Positions 17,736 to 27,387 of a stretch of DNA of 64,000 nucleotides are shown here, in pieces. The translations under genes were made by a program, and so were the position numbers. Below the pieces are notes generated by a model, which was not told where the DNA came from, did no database searches, and saw nothing but the letters and a program-made list of their open reading frames with translations. This DNA comes from CAWAND01 sp963727915 (GTDB taxonomy: Bacteria > Chloroflexota > Anaerolineae > Anaerolineales > E44-bin32), in NCBI GenBank assembly GCA_963727915.1, contig CAVSID010000004.1, forward strand, positions 496,001-560,000, in the 5' to 3' direction. Position 1 is the first letter of the stretch. Each line of letters starts with the position of its first letter.

Positions 17736-20669
17736 ATGCTTCGGATCCGCCTTCTTGGCCATTTTGAAGTCACCTTGGATGGCAAGCCTGCCGAGATCGA
17801 CTCGCGCCCCGTCCAGGCTCTTCTCGCCTACCTCGCCCTGAACTCGAGCGCGCCGCAGCCCCGCGAGCGTCTGGCAGGCATCTTGTGGCCCGACTCCGAC
17901 CACACCAACGCTCTGGCCAACCTACGGCATGCCTTGTGGCGCTTGCGCCAGGTCATCGGTGATGAATGCCTGGACGTCAGCAAGACCTCGCTCCAGCTCG
18001 AACCCCAAGCGGACTGGTGGCTCGACGCCGCCCAGCTGGAGAAGTCGAGCGGTCCCGACGTTACTGTCGATGAACTGCTTCAGGCCGCCGATCTGTACCA
18101 GGGGCAGCTGCTCCCCGGCTTCTACGATGAGTGGGTTCTGCTGGAAAGAGACCGCCTGGATGCGCTCTTCCAGAGAAGGACCCAATCCCTGATCGAAAGC
18201 ATGGCCGAAGCCGGAAGATGGTCCGAGGTCATCGCACAATCCGAGCGCTGGATCGCATTGGGAAGCTCGCCCGAGCCTGCCTATCGGGCGCTGATGCAGG
18301 CGCATGCCGCCTTGGGGGACGCCGCCGCCATGGCCAACTCCTACCAACGCTGCCGGCAGGCGCTGATGGACGACCTGGGCGTCGAGCCCTCGCCGGAGAC
18401 CGAGGCCCTCTACTCGCGCTTGGCTGCCGGAGACCGTCCGGCTGCCCCCAAGTCGGAGCCGCCTCCTCCCGAACCGGAGGCTTCCCAGCCCATGTCAAAT
18501 CTCCCGGCCTCGACGACGCCGTTCTTCGGCCGTCGCGCCGAAATCGACGAATTGGCTGAACAGCTGCTTGGCGGCAGCGCTCGCCTCGTAACCCTCACCG
18601 GGCCGGGTGGAATTGGCAAGACCCGCCTGGCCCTGGAAGCGGCTGTCCGATTGCAGGACGAGTTTCCTGACGGTGTCTGGTTCATCGACTTGGCGCCGAT
18701 CCGTGACCCGGATCTCGTCGTCCCCGCCATCGCCGCCGCGATGGGAGTCACGGAAAGAGCAGATCGATCGGCGCTCGATACTCTTAAGCAGGCTCTCTCA
18801 GACCGCGTTGTGCTGCTTCTGTTGGACAATTTCGAACATCTGATCCTGGCATCGCCCATGGTCAGCCAGATCTTGGCCTCGGCACCTCGATTGAAGGTGA
18901 TCGTCACCAGCCGGGAGCGGCTCCGTATCCAAGCCGAACACGACTTCCCTTTGCTCCCCTTGCCCGTGCCCAAAAGCACAAGCCTCAACCCGGAGACGCT
19001 GCGGCGAATCGAGACTGTCCTGCTCTTCGAAGATCGGGCTCGCGCCGTGGACCGCTCCTTCGACATCACTCCGGCTAATGCGGCCGATGTGGCACAGATT
19101 TGTCAGCGCCTGGAGGGACTTCCCCTGGCCATCGAACTGGCGGCAGCCCGTGTGAATCTGTTCCCTCCAAAGGCCCTGCTCCAGAGGCTGGAAACACGTT
19201 TGGAGGCGCTGACGGGAGGCCGACGGGACGCCCCGGAACGACAGCAAACTCTGCGTGCCACACTAACCTGGAGTTACGAACTCCTCAGCCCCGATGAGCG
19301 TCGCCTTTTCGACCGATTGGCCATCTTCAGACGCGGATGGGCCCTGGAACAGGCGGAAGCCGTTTGTCAGCCCGAACTGGGAATGGACCTCTTCGACGGT
19401 TTGGCCTCCCTGCTCGACAAGAGCTTGATCACGCGCGACCAGGCGAACGAGCCGCGCTATGGGATGCTTGAAACCCTGCGGGAGTTCGCCCTCGAGAACC
19501 TTGAGGCCAGCGGCGAGTCCGATACGATCGGCTCGCGCCACGCCCATGTCTACGCCGACCTGGCCGACTCGTCCACCGAGGCCCTCGAGGGTGCTGGGAC
19601 TATCCCCTGGATTGCACGCTTGGAAGTCGAACATGACAACCTGCGGGCGGCCATCCTCTGGACCGAGCTTGGCCAAAGGGATCTGGATCTGGCGCTGAGG
19701 CTTGTCGTTGCGATGACGCGTTTCTGGGTCCTCAGGGGCTACCTGGAGGAAGGCTACACTGCCGCTACCGCAGTGCTCCGCCGAGCCGGGCCCGATACCG
19801 AACCCATACTCCACGCCGGAGCCACTCTGGCAGCCGCGCGACTGGCTTACCGGCAGAACAACCTGGACGAATCTGGCAGACACTTCGCCGTCGCCCTCGA
19901 TCTTGCCCACGTTACCGGGAACCCATTGCAGATAGCTGAAGCGGAAGAAGGCATAGGACTGGTGGCTACGGAGGTTGGCGACTACGCCACTGCGCCGACC
20001 CACTTCAAACGAGCGCAGGATCTCTATCGCCAGGCAGGCGATGTTGGCGGCGTGGCCAACGCAAGCATGAACCTGGGGTGGGCTGCCATCCGAACCGGAA
20101 CTGACATGCCGAGCGCCGAACTCTACCTCGCCGAAGCCCTTGAGATGTACGAACAGATCGGCCGCCAATCCGGCATGGGCTTTGCCTTGTCAGGCTTGGG
20201 GGAGGTCTATCTGCGCCAGGGCCAGGTCGGCAGGGCCCAAGAGTTCTTAAATCGCAGCCTGGAAATCCGTCGCCGACTGGGCGACAAATGGGGAATGGCA
20301 GCCACTTTGGGGTCGATTGCTTGGGCGAACATTCTTGAGGACGACTTGGAGCAAGCGCGCCACGTACTCAAAGAAAGCTTGTTCATCCGCCAGGAAATTG
20401 GGGACAAGGGGGGATCGGCCTGGTGTCTTGAGAAGCTGGCCGAAATCGCCGACGCCACCGGCGGCACAGAAGATTCGGTCCGCCTCTATGGTTTTGCCCA
20501 TGCTCTGCGGGAGAGCATCCAGTCGGTGGTCGATCCCGTCGATCAACCGGCCTACGAGGAGCGACTGGAGACGCTGCGCTCTAGCCTGGGCGCCGAACGC
20601 TTCGATGCGCTTTGGGAGAGCGGCGCTTCCGCGTCCATAAGTGACCTCGTCGCCTTCGAACCGACTTAG
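17736..20669 (+). CDS. AfsR/SARP-like transcriptional regulator with BTAD, NB-ARC and TPR domains
   Basis: The protein has 977 residues. ATG 17736 is chosen because MLRIRLLGHFEVTLDG is the usual opening of the winged-helix DNA-binding domain (1-95). The BTAD helical domain spans about 97-235. A Pro-rich linker leads to a STAND-type ATPase from 258 with Walker A GPGGIGKTR (289-297) and Walker B LLLLDNFEH (360-368). Tetratricopeptide repeats fill about 620-950 (SMNLGWAAIRTG, SGLGEVYLRQGQVGRAQEFL). Such proteins are ATP-dependent switches that activate nearby genes on signal binding to the repeats. The target is unknown; the divergent DUF2917 gene is the nearest candidate. Confidence 0.88.
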   Translation: MLRIRLLGHFEVTLDGKPAEIDSRPVQALLAYLALNSSAPQPRERLAGILWPDSDHTNALANLRHALWRLRQVIGDECLDVSKTSLQLEPQADWWLDAAQLEKSSGPDVTVDELLQAADLYQGQLLPGFYDEWVLLERDRLDALFQRRTQSLIESMAEAGRWSEVIAQSERWIALGSSPEPAYRALMQAHAALGDAAAMANSYQRCRQALMDDLGVEPSPETEALYSRLAAGDRPAAPKSEPPPPEPEASQPMSNLPASTTPFFGRRAEIDELAEQLLGGSARLVTLTGPGGIGKTRLALEAAVRLQDEFPDGVWFIDLAPIRDPDLVVPAIAAAMGVTERADRSALDTLKQALSDRVVLLLLDNFEHLILASPMVSQILASAPRLKVIVTSRERLRIQAEHDFPLLPLPVPKSTSLNPETLRRIETVLLFEDRARAVDRSFDITPANAADVAQICQRLEGLPLAIELAAARVNLFPPKALLQRLETRLEALTGGRRDAPERQQTLRATLTWSYELLSPDERRLFDRLAIFRRGWALEQAEAVCQPELGMDLFDGLASLLDKSLITRDQANEPRYGMLETLREFALENLEASGESDTIGSRHAHVYADLADSSTEALEGAGTIPWIARLEVEHDNLRAAILWTELGQRDLDLALRLVVAMTRFWVLRGYLEEGYTAATAVLRRAGPDTEPILHAGATLAAARLAYRQNNLDESGRHFAVALDLAHVTGNPLQIAEAEEGIGLVATEVGDYATAPTHFKRAQDLYRQAGDVGGVANASMNLGWAAIRTGTDMPSAELYLAEALEMYEQIGRQSGMGFALSGLGEVYLRQGQVGRAQEFLNRSLEIRRRLGDKWGMAATLGSIAWANILEDDLEQARHVLKESLFIRQEIGDKGGSAWCLEKLAEIADATGGTEDSVRLYGFAHALRESIQSVVDPVDQPAYEERLETLRSSLGAERFDALWESGASASISDLVAFEPT

Positions 20670-20761
20670 CCCAAGTGCAGGCGCCTCAGCCTGGTCGGCA
20701 AATGAAAACCCGCCTGCGGGATCACGGGCGGGCAGCGTGGTGCGAGGGACGACGATTGCAT

Positions 20762-20837
20762 TGGTGCCCCCACGGGGATTCGAACCCCGGTTTTGGCCTT
20801 GAGAGGGCCACGTCCTGGGCCTCTAGACGATGGGGGC
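20762..20837 (-). tRNA. tRNA-Glu (anticodon CTC)
   Basis: Acceptor arms GCCCCCA and TGGGGGC pair, the T arm reads CGGGGTTCGAATCCCCG, and the anticodon loop CTCTCAA closes a TGGCC/GGCCA stem giving anticodon CTC. The CCA tail is encoded (20762-20764). The gene lies between the regulator and the beta-oxidation operon. Confidence 0.95.
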
Positions 20838-20857
20838 AAGCGGATGAGATTGTATCA

Positions 20858-20907
20858 TAAGCACTGAGCGCGAAGCACCTAGCTCGGAACTCAGTGCTCA
20901 GTGCTTA
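20858..20907. repeat. Inverted repeat at the end of the beta-oxidation operon
   Basis: TAAGCACTGAG (20858-20868) and CTCAGTGCTTA (20897-20907) are perfect 11-bp inverted repeats around a CTAG-containing centre. It lies directly after the SCP2 gene, so it may act as a transcript-end hairpin, although no T run follows. It resembles the CTAG-rich intergenic segments near 22478 and 55820. Confidence 0.6.
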
Positions 20908-20909
20908 CC

Positions 20910-21245
20910 TCACGCCGGCAGCTTGAAGAAGCTCAGCAGCTTCATCGCCAAGGGCAGGTCGCCCTTGAGCTTCAGCTTGCCTTCCGCGAAGGCACCCATG
21001 GCGTTGAGTTTGCCGGTGATGATCGCCAGGTAGTCGGAGGCCTCCGCACTGAGGGTGAGGTTGGGGTCTTCGGCCGTGCCCTTCTCCACCTGGCAGGTCC
21101 CATCTCCAATGCGGACCACCCAGTCGCCGCCCTGATCACCGCTCAGATGGTACTGAATGACCGCCTGGACTCCCTGGGCCTTGTCCGGCTGAAACGCTTT
21201 CGGCATCCGCTCCATCAGTTCTTCAATCGTCAACTCATCGCTCAT
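20910..21245 (-). CDS. SCP2 sterol-binding-fold protein
   Basis: This 111-residue, single-domain protein has the SCP2 pattern VIQYHLSGDQGGDWVVRIGD, then DPNLTLSAEASDYLAIITGK and GKLKLKGDLPLAMKLLSFF. SCP2 proteins bind fatty acyl chains or acyl-CoA in a hydrophobic tunnel. As last gene of a beta-oxidation operon it probably buffers or delivers acyl-CoA to the enzymes. It starts 28 bp after the thiolase stop. Confidence 0.88.
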   Translation of the reverse strand: MSDELTIEELMERMPKAFQPDKAQGVQAVIQYHLSGDQGGDWVVRIGDGTCQVEKGTAEDPNLTLSAEASDYLAIITGKLNAMGAFAEGKLKLKGDLPLAMKLLSFFKLPA

Positions 21246-21273
21246 GATCTGGTCTCCGTTCGTTCACGCTTGA

Positions 21274-22452
21274 TCAATTGAGGTTTTCAAAGATCCCGGC
21301 CGCGCCCATGCCGCCGCCGATGCACATGGTCACCATCCCGTAGTGCGCCTTGCGCCGGCGCAGCTCGTACAGCATCTGCGTCGTCAGTTTGGCCCCGGTG
21401 CAGCCCAGGGGATGGCCCAGGGCGATGGCACCGCCATTGACGTTCACCCGATCGGGGTCCATTTCCAGACCTCGAATCACCGCCAGCGCCTGGGAGGCAA
21501 AGGCTTCGTTGAGCTCGATCAGATCGATGTCGTCCAGCCCCAGCCCCGCCTGACGCAGGGCTTTGGGGACAGCCGCCAACGGTCCAACACCCATAATCTC
21601 GGGAGGCACCCCACCGACGCCGTAGGCGACGAAGCGAGCCATCGGCTTGAGCCCCAATTCCTTGGCCCGCTCCTCGGTCATCACCACCACGCCGGCCGCG
21701 CCGTCTGACATCTGCGATGCGTTCCCCGCCGTGACGGTGCCCCCTCGCTTGAACACCGGCTTCAGTTTGGCCAGCGATTCGAGGTTCGTGTCGTGACGCA
21801 CCCCTTCATCCACCTCGAACGTCAGGTGGTGTCGCTGGGTTTCCCCCGCTACATCTTCGACCAGCGCAACATCCACCGGGGTGATCTGGTCCTTGAAATG
21901 GCCGGCATCCACGGCCGCCGCCGCCTTTTGGTGACTTCCCAGCGCGAAAGCGTCCTGATCTTCGCGGCTTACGCCATACTGCTCGGACACACGCTCGGCG
22001 GTGAGGCCCATGCTCAAGTAGACTTCGGGCCCCTCCACGGCAAATGTCGGATTGGGCGTGAACTTGTTGCCCACCATGGGCACCATGCTCATCAACTCGG
22101 TTCCGCCGGCGATGATCACCTCGGCCATCCCGGCTTTGATGGCCACGGCCGCATTGACGATGGACTGCAGGCCCGACGAACAGAATCGGTTCACAGTCTG
22201 CCCGGGGACCTCCACCGGCAGTCCGGCCCGCAGCGCTGCGATCCGTCCGACGTTGAGTCCCTGCTCTCCTTCCGGCATGGCACACCCTACGATGACGTCG
22301 TCGATCATGTCCGCCTTGAGCGGGGCCGACCGTCGCAGCAGTTCTCGGATCACTATTGCCATCATGTCGTCCGGCCGGACCGTGGCCAGCGAACCCTTCT
22401 TCGCCTTGCCCACCGCTGTTCGAACCGCAGACACAATTACTGGAGTCGTCAT
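21274..22452 (-). CDS. fadA: Acetyl-CoA acyltransferase (3-ketoacyl-CoA thiolase)
   Basis: This 392-residue thiolase I/II family enzyme cleaves 3-ketoacyl-CoA with CoA to acetyl-CoA and a shortened acyl-CoA. Active-site residues are Cys91 (VNRFCSSGLQ), His347 (GHPLGCTGAK) and Cys377 (CIGGGMG). It has the usual family length and an intact frame. It is downstream of the FadN-like gene, which supplies its substrate. The gene symbol reflects role, not proven orthology. Confidence 0.92.
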   Translation of the reverse strand: MTTPVIVSAVRTAVGKAKKGSLATVRPDDMMAIVIRELLRRSAPLKADMIDDVIVGCAMPEGEQGLNVGRIAALRAGLPVEVPGQTVNRFCSSGLQSIVNAAVAIKAGMAEVIIAGGTELMSMVPMVGNKFTPNPTFAVEGPEVYLSMGLTAERVSEQYGVSREDQDAFALGSHQKAAAAVDAGHFKDQITPVDVALVEDVAGETQRHHLTFEVDEGVRHDTNLESLAKLKPVFKRGGTVTAGNASQMSDGAAGVVVMTEERAKELGLKPMARFVAYGVGGVPPEIMGVGPLAAVPKALRQAGLGLDDIDLIELNEAFASQALAVIRGLEMDPDRVNVNGGAIALGHPLGCTGAKLTTQMLYELRRRKAHYGMVTMCIGGGMGAAGIFENLN

Positions 22453-22477
22453 GTTAAGTCCTCCTTCGTTTTGCAGC

Positions 22478-22505
22478 CGCCAGCTCCTAGCAGCTAGAAG
22501 CTAGC
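22478..22505. repeat. CTAG-rich intergenic repeat
   Basis: The plus strand reads CTCCTAGCAGCTAGAAGC followed by TAGCATC, with four CTAG-type steps in about 25 bp, between the thiolase and FadN-like genes. Its complement (GCTAGCTTCTAGCTGCTAG) matches 17 of 19 bases with a segment near 55870-55890 in the ribosomal cluster. It overlaps the last codons of the upstream gene. Confidence 0.5.
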
Positions 22506-24950
22506 ATCTAATTCCTCAGCGGCTTCCCCGTCTGCAAGAAGGTGCCACATGCGAGCTTGGGTCAGCGCCTCCCCGGCCAGCGATAGGAATGCCTCACGTT
22601 CAAGGTCAAGGATAAACCAGGCGTCGACCCATCCCGGGCGGCTGAGTTCGCCCCCGCTGAGCACCCTGGCCAGCTGGTCACCCACATGGGCATCATACTG
22701 GCTGATGTAGCCGCCCTCCTTGAGCATGTACACCCCCACGCGCAGCGCCGACAACGTGTCTCTGCCAGCGGCATAGATCTTCTCCGGGATGGGCGGACGA
22801 TAGCCCGGGGCCAGGTGCAGCACTTCGCGCTTGGCTTCAGCCAACACGTGCTCTCTGTTCATCACGACCCGGTCGGCCGGACCCAGAAAGCCAAGCTCTC
22901 GCGACTCCTCGGCGCTGGTGCCCACACTGGCCGCTCCCACGGTCTCGAAGATCGCTTGCAGCGGCGGAAGTGCGTTGGCACCGGAGAAAGCCATCACCGG
23001 GTTGAGACGCCGCCGCAGGATCTCTTTACATCCCCCGCCAGCCGGGATCAAGCCGGCGCCGACTTCCACCAGCCCCAGGTAGGTCTCTGAGGCCGCCACG
23101 GCCCGGGAAGCGTGCATCGTCATCTCACACCCGCCCCCCAAGGCTCGGCCGGCGGGCGCCACGACGATTGGCCTAGGGTGGAAGCGCATGCGCATGTTGA
23201 GCTCCTGGAAATTACGCACCGCCGCCTCCAGCTGGTCCCACATCTCGTTTTGCGCCGCAACGGCCACGGCGAACAGGTTGGCACCGAAGCAGAAGTCGTC
23301 CCCCTGGTGCCCAATGACCAGCCCGGCAAAGTCGGCTTCCACCCGGTTCAATGCCCGGTCGATCATGGCGAAGACATCGTCATCGAGCGCGTTACCTTGG
23401 GCGTGGAACGCCAGACAGGCGACGTCGTCCCCCAGATCAATCAGGCTGGCCCCGGGGTTGGTGTCGATCAGTCCGCCGCTGGCCTTCAGAGATGAAAGCG
23501 AAATATCGTTCGGATCCTGCGGAAGGTCCCGGTAGCCGCCGGTTTCCGGATCATAGACTGCCATCGAACGGCCGTCTTCTCGGCGATAGAAGCACTCCGA
23601 ACCCGCCTCGAGCATCGCCTTGACCCAATCGGCCGGTTGGTAGCCTGCCTCTTGCATGGCATCACACGTCTCGGCCACGCCCAGGTCATCCCACAGCCCA
23701 AATGGCCCCTGGTCATGCATGAATCCCCAGCGCATGGCGTTGTCGATCGGCGCAGGTGTGTCGGCAATTTCCGGAACCCGATGCGAAGCGTAGGCCAAAG
23801 CGTGATAAGTGATGTTTTTCACAAGCTCGGAGGCGCGGTCGTCATGTTCGAGGATTGCCTTGATCCGGTCGGCCGGCGTCGGCAGGTCCTTGGCCGCCCC
23901 GATGCTCTCGAAGCGCGGCTTCACCGGCGCTTCGTACGCCAGGCTTTCCAGGTTAAGCGGCCAGTAGGCTTTGCCTTCCTCGGTCTTGACCTGTTTATAG
24001 AAGCCCTGACCGGTCTTATTTCCCAACCAGCCCTTCTCGACCATGGCCGATGTCAGTTTCTCGGCCGGCTCCGAGGTCAGGTAGGGTTGCGACTCATCGT
24101 CCGGGAGCGCTTCAGCCAGATTCTGGCGCACGTGACCGGCCACATCCAGCCCCACCAGATCGAGCAAGCGGAAGCTGGCGGTCTTGGGCCGGCCGATCAA
24201 GGGCCCGGTGATAGCGTCCACTTCTTCCACCGTGTAGCCATGACGCAGGACGAAGTCCAGCAGAAAGGCGCCCTCCACCGACCCCAGCCGGTTGGCGATG
24301 AAATTGGGGGTGTCCTTGCAGATCACCACGCCCTTTCCCAGCCGCGTTTCTGCGAAGGCCTCCAGGAAAGCGACCGCTTCTGGTGCCGTCTCCTCGGTGG
24401 GGATCACCTCCAGCAGCTTTAGGTAGCGCGGCGGGTTGAAGAAGTGGGTCCCAAGGAAGTGTCGCCTAAAGGAATCGGACCGTCCCTCGGCGATCTGGGA
24501 GACGGGAATGCCGGAGGTGTTCGTGGTCACCAGGGCATGGTCGGCCCGACGCTTGTCGATCCGCGCCATCAGGTCCCGCTTCACGGCCAGGTTCTCGACG
24601 ATAACCTCGATAATCCAATCCGCGTCGGCCACGGCATCGAAATCATCCTCGAGATTACCGGTCGTCACCCATGCCTCGCACCGGCTGGAGACGAACGCCG
24701 CCGGCCGGGCCTTCCTGGCCCGCGCCAGCCCCTCGTCGACGATGCGCTGGCGCACCCGCCGGTCCTGCAGGCTCAAGCCGGCGGCCTGTTCTTTCCCGGT
24801 CAATTTGTCAGGCACAATGTCGAGCAGGGTTGCCCACACGCCGGCGTTGGCCAGAAGGGCTGCGATTTGCGCCCCCATGGTCCCCGCGCCGATCACAACC
24901 GCCTTTCGGATGGCCGGCGGCAACGCGATATTTGAGTCAGTCTTGGTCAT
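22494..24950 (-). CDS. fadN: FadN-like 3-hydroxyacyl-CoA dehydrogenase / enoyl-CoA hydratase
   Basis: The protein has 818 residues. The N-terminal NAD-binding fold (VIGAGTMGAQIAALLANAG) is followed by the hydroxyacyl-CoA dehydrogenase core (GTHFFNPPRYLKLLEVIP, NFIANRLG, then PKTASFRLLDLVGLDVAGHV). The C-terminal third is a crotonase fold (ALGGGCEMTMHASRAVAA with the oxyanion-hole glycines; ETYLGLVEVGAGLIPAGGG). Dehydrogenase first and hydratase last is the FadN order, the reverse of FadB/FadJ. It hydrates enoyl-CoA and oxidises the product to ketoacyl-CoA for the thiolase next door. Intact. Confidence 0.92.
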   Translation of the reverse strand: MTKTDSNIALPPAIRKAVVIGAGTMGAQIAALLANAGVWATLLDIVPDKLTGKEQAAGLSLQDRRVRQRIVDEGLARARKARPAAFVSSRCEAWVTTGNLEDDFDAVADADWIIEVIVENLAVKRDLMARIDKRRADHALVTTNTSGIPVSQIAEGRSDSFRRHFLGTHFFNPPRYLKLLEVIPTEETAPEAVAFLEAFAETRLGKGVVICKDTPNFIANRLGSVEGAFLLDFVLRHGYTVEEVDAITGPLIGRPKTASFRLLDLVGLDVAGHVRQNLAEALPDDESQPYLTSEPAEKLTSAMVEKGWLGNKTGQGFYKQVKTEEGKAYWPLNLESLAYEAPVKPRFESIGAAKDLPTPADRIKAILEHDDRASELVKNITYHALAYASHRVPEIADTPAPIDNAMRWGFMHDQGPFGLWDDLGVAETCDAMQEAGYQPADWVKAMLEAGSECFYRREDGRSMAVYDPETGGYRDLPQDPNDISLSSLKASGGLIDTNPGASLIDLGDDVACLAFHAQGNALDDDVFAMIDRALNRVEADFAGLVIGHQGDDFCFGANLFAVAVAAQNEMWDQLEAAVRNFQELNMRMRFHPRPIVVAPAGRALGGGCEMTMHASRAVAASETYLGLVEVGAGLIPAGGGCKEILRRRLNPVMAFSGANALPPLQAIFETVGAASVGTSAEESRELGFLGPADRVVMNREHVLAEAKREVLHLAPGYRPPIPEKIYAAGRDTLSALRVGVYMLKEGGYISQYDAHVGDQLARVLSGGELSRPGWVDAWFILDLEREAFLSLAGEALTQARMWHLLADGEAAEELDASF

Positions 24951-24971
24951 CTTCGGTCCGCCTTCCGGTGC

Positions 24972-26201
24972 CTAGTCCAGCTCGCGCCGCGTGTAGCCCA
25001 GGATCCGCCTGGCCACGATCAACCGGTTGATCTGCCCCGTGCCTTCGTACAGATCGTTGATCTTGGCGTCACGGAACCACTTCTCCAAGAGAAGATCCCG
25101 GCTGTAGCCGAGCGGACCCATGAGTTCGACGGTCCGCTGAGTGATCTTGACCACAACATCGCCGGCCCGCACCTTGGCCATGGACGACGCCACGGCATTC
25201 GGCTTGCGCTGATCGGCCATCCACACGGCTTTGAGGACCAGCAGCCAGGCTGAACGCAGCATGACCTCCATGTCGATCACTTCCCGCTCGAGATTGGTCA
25301 GCCGGCTCCGCGGCAGACCGTAGCGGATCTCAATACCCTCTTGGGCAAGCAGCTCCTTGAACAGATCAAGGGCGGCACGCGCAATCCCCATCGCCGACGC
25401 CGCCACCAGAGGTCGCGTGGCATCGAAGGTGGCCATGGCGCCTTTGAAGCCCTTGGTCGACTCGGTTTCGACCTCGGGGCTGCCGAGGATGTTCTCCAAC
25501 GGAATGCGGCAGTCCTTCAACACCATGGAGGCGGTGTCGCTGACCCGGATGCCGAGTTTGTGTTCCAACTTGGTGATGGTGGCGCCAGGCGTCCCGGATT
25601 CGACGACAAACGGACGCATGCCTTTGCGACCTGCCTTGGGATCGATGGTGGCCCAGACCACCACGAAGCCGGGCGTATCTTCCATCGATTTGTGCCCGGC
25701 GGTGATAAAGATCTTCTCCCCGTTGAGCACCCACTCGTCCCCATCACGGACGGCCGTGGCGCGGATGGCCGACGTGTCCGACCCCGCTTGGGGTTCGGTC
25801 ATCGCCATAGCGGCGAAGACAGGTTTATCACCTTGGAAACGCTCCAAAAAGCGCGCCTTCTGGTTCGGGGTCCCCGTAGCTTCAACCGCCGCTGCCCCCA
25901 GCCCGCCCCCAGGCGTGCACAGGTACATGCCTGCGTCACCCCAGGACAGGGTCTCGATCATGTGGGCCATGCGCTGATAGGCGATGCTCGGCCGGCCCTT
26001 GGCTGCGCCATCGTCCGTCGGCGCCAGCGATCCGCCGCCCATGGCCTTCATGGCCTCGTGGGTAAAGTTGATGTAGTCCCAGGGGATCTTGTGTTCATGT
26101 TCGTCAAAGTCGCGCGATGTTGGGCGCATCATGTTGTCCGCCACGGCTTCGACCATGGTGACCGTCTTCTTGATGGAATCAGGCATGCTGAATTCGATCA
26201 T
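24972..26201 (-). CDS. Acyl-CoA dehydrogenase, catalytic subunit
   Basis: This 409-residue flavoprotein carries out the first oxidation of beta-oxidation. FAD/substrate motifs include MTEPQAGSDTSAIRATA and EWVLNGEKIFITAGH. The catalytic base lies in DLYEGTGQINRLIVAR (the Glu of YEGT). Length and order of the three acyl-CoA dehydrogenase domains are normal. It is adjacent to a second, divergent dehydrogenase that lacks this Glu, so a mixed complex is possible. Confidence 0.92.
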   Translation of the reverse strand: MIEFSMPDSIKKTVTMVEAVADNMMRPTSRDFDEHEHKIPWDYINFTHEAMKAMGGGSLAPTDDGAAKGRPSIAYQRMAHMIETLSWGDAGMYLCTPGGGLGAAAVEATGTPNQKARFLERFQGDKPVFAAMAMTEPQAGSDTSAIRATAVRDGDEWVLNGEKIFITAGHKSMEDTPGFVVVWATIDPKAGRKGMRPFVVESGTPGATITKLEHKLGIRVSDTASMVLKDCRIPLENILGSPEVETESTKGFKGAMATFDATRPLVAASAMGIARAALDLFKELLAQEGIEIRYGLPRSRLTNLEREVIDMEVMLRSAWLLVLKAVWMADQRKPNAVASSMAKVRAGDVVVKITQRTVELMGPLGYSRDLLLEKWFRDAKINDLYEGTGQINRLIVARRILGYTRRELD

Positions 26202-26225
26202 GAGAGCACCTCCTCGGGCGCGCGG

Positions 26226-27317
26226 CTAAACCAGGGCCAGACCGACCAGGTTGGCCACGCCGCGCCCATTGCGCATCCAGCGTTCCACCGGGTGTTCACG
26301 AATGTAGCCGTGCCCACCCAGGATCTGGACCGCCCGGTCGGTGACCATCATGGCCATTTCGGCGGCGCCGGCCAGGGCCAGGTAGGCGGACTTGGTCGCC
26401 TCCGGCAGACCCTCCTCGAGCTGCCAGGCGGCCTGCCACGCCATTAGCCGGATGGCTTCGATCTCAATCGCCATCTCCGCCAGCATGAAAGCAATCGACT
26501 GCTTCTGAGCGATTGGCCGCCCAAAAGCCTCCCTGTCCTTGGCATACGCCAGGGCGTAGTCATGAGCGGCCTGGCTCAAGCCCACCGCCATGGCAGCCGC
26601 TCCCACCTGCGACGCCGCCAGGGGAAGCGCCATGCCCGGCTCACCCCCGTTGAGCCGGGATGCTTCGCCGAGGTTGACGTCCTGCAGGGTCACGTGAAAG
26701 GTTGGCAGCGCATGAACCCCGAGCAGCTGATCCCGATCGCCGATCGTCAGCCCTTCGGAGCCGCCGGGGACGATGAAGGCCTCGGTGCAGCCATCCAGAT
26801 TGGCATAGACCAAGAGAGCCGGGGCTTTGTCGGCGAACGGGACGTAGACCTTCTCTCCCGTCAGCCGGAACCCGTCGCCAACCCTGGCGGCGGTCGTTTT
26901 CAACTCTGTGGGGGTGAAATCGAAGGTCGGCTCGACGATGGCAGCCGCATAGGGCCGCCATTCCGCCTCAATCACCCGGGGAAGCCAGGTTGTCCTTTGC
27001 TCTTCGCTGCCGGCAATCAAGATCGGCAGGGCGAAGCCGGAGGGGGACATCACAGCCAGCGCCCCGGCCAGGTCGCCGAACGCCAGGGCCTCTGCCGCCA
27101 ACACCCCTGTGACCGCTGAGTGTTCGCCGAACCCGCCGTAGGCCTCCGGCAGGCTTGCCTGGAGGACACCCAGCTGCCAGCCTTTCTCGATCACCTCCGG
27201 CGCCCAGCCTTCTTCTTCATCGGCATCGTGCGCGCCGGGTTGCAGGTCATGGGCAGCATATCGGCCGATGGCCTCCACCAGCATTTGCTGCTCTTCGCTT
27301 GGTTCAAAACCGTACAT
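26226..27317 (-). CDS. Acyl-CoA dehydrogenase-like protein lacking the catalytic Glu
   Basis: The protein has 363 residues. ATG 27317 is chosen for its GGAGGGG Shine-Dalgarno and the usual opening MYGFEPSEEQQMLVEAIGRY. The family fold is clear (PEAYGGFGEHSAVTGVLAAE, AVQILGGHGYIREHPVERW). Where active enzymes have YEGT followed by a basic helix, this one reads MRNGRGVANLVGLALV and stops. It may be the non-catalytic half of a heteromeric dehydrogenase, as known for some mycobacterial FadE pairs. The two genes are 24 bp apart. Confidence 0.85.
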   Translation of the reverse strand: MYGFEPSEEQQMLVEAIGRYAAHDLQPGAHDADEEEGWAPEVIEKGWQLGVLQASLPEAYGGFGEHSAVTGVLAAEALAFGDLAGALAVMSPSGFALPILIAGSEEQRTTWLPRVIEAEWRPYAAAIVEPTFDFTPTELKTTAARVGDGFRLTGEKVYVPFADKAPALLVYANLDGCTEAFIVPGGSEGLTIGDRDQLLGVHALPTFHVTLQDVNLGEASRLNGGEPGMALPLAASQVGAAAMAVGLSQAAHDYALAYAKDREAFGRPIAQKQSIAFMLAEMAIEIEAIRLMAWQAAWQLEEGLPEATKSAYLALAGAAEMAMMVTDRAVQILGGHGYIREHPVERWMRNGRGVANLVGLALV

Positions 27318-27387
27318 GCTTAATCCCCTCCTTGTTGGCCGGGGTCGGGGAGGGGCCCGATTGGGCGCCGGCGCCGTCCCTCCCCGC

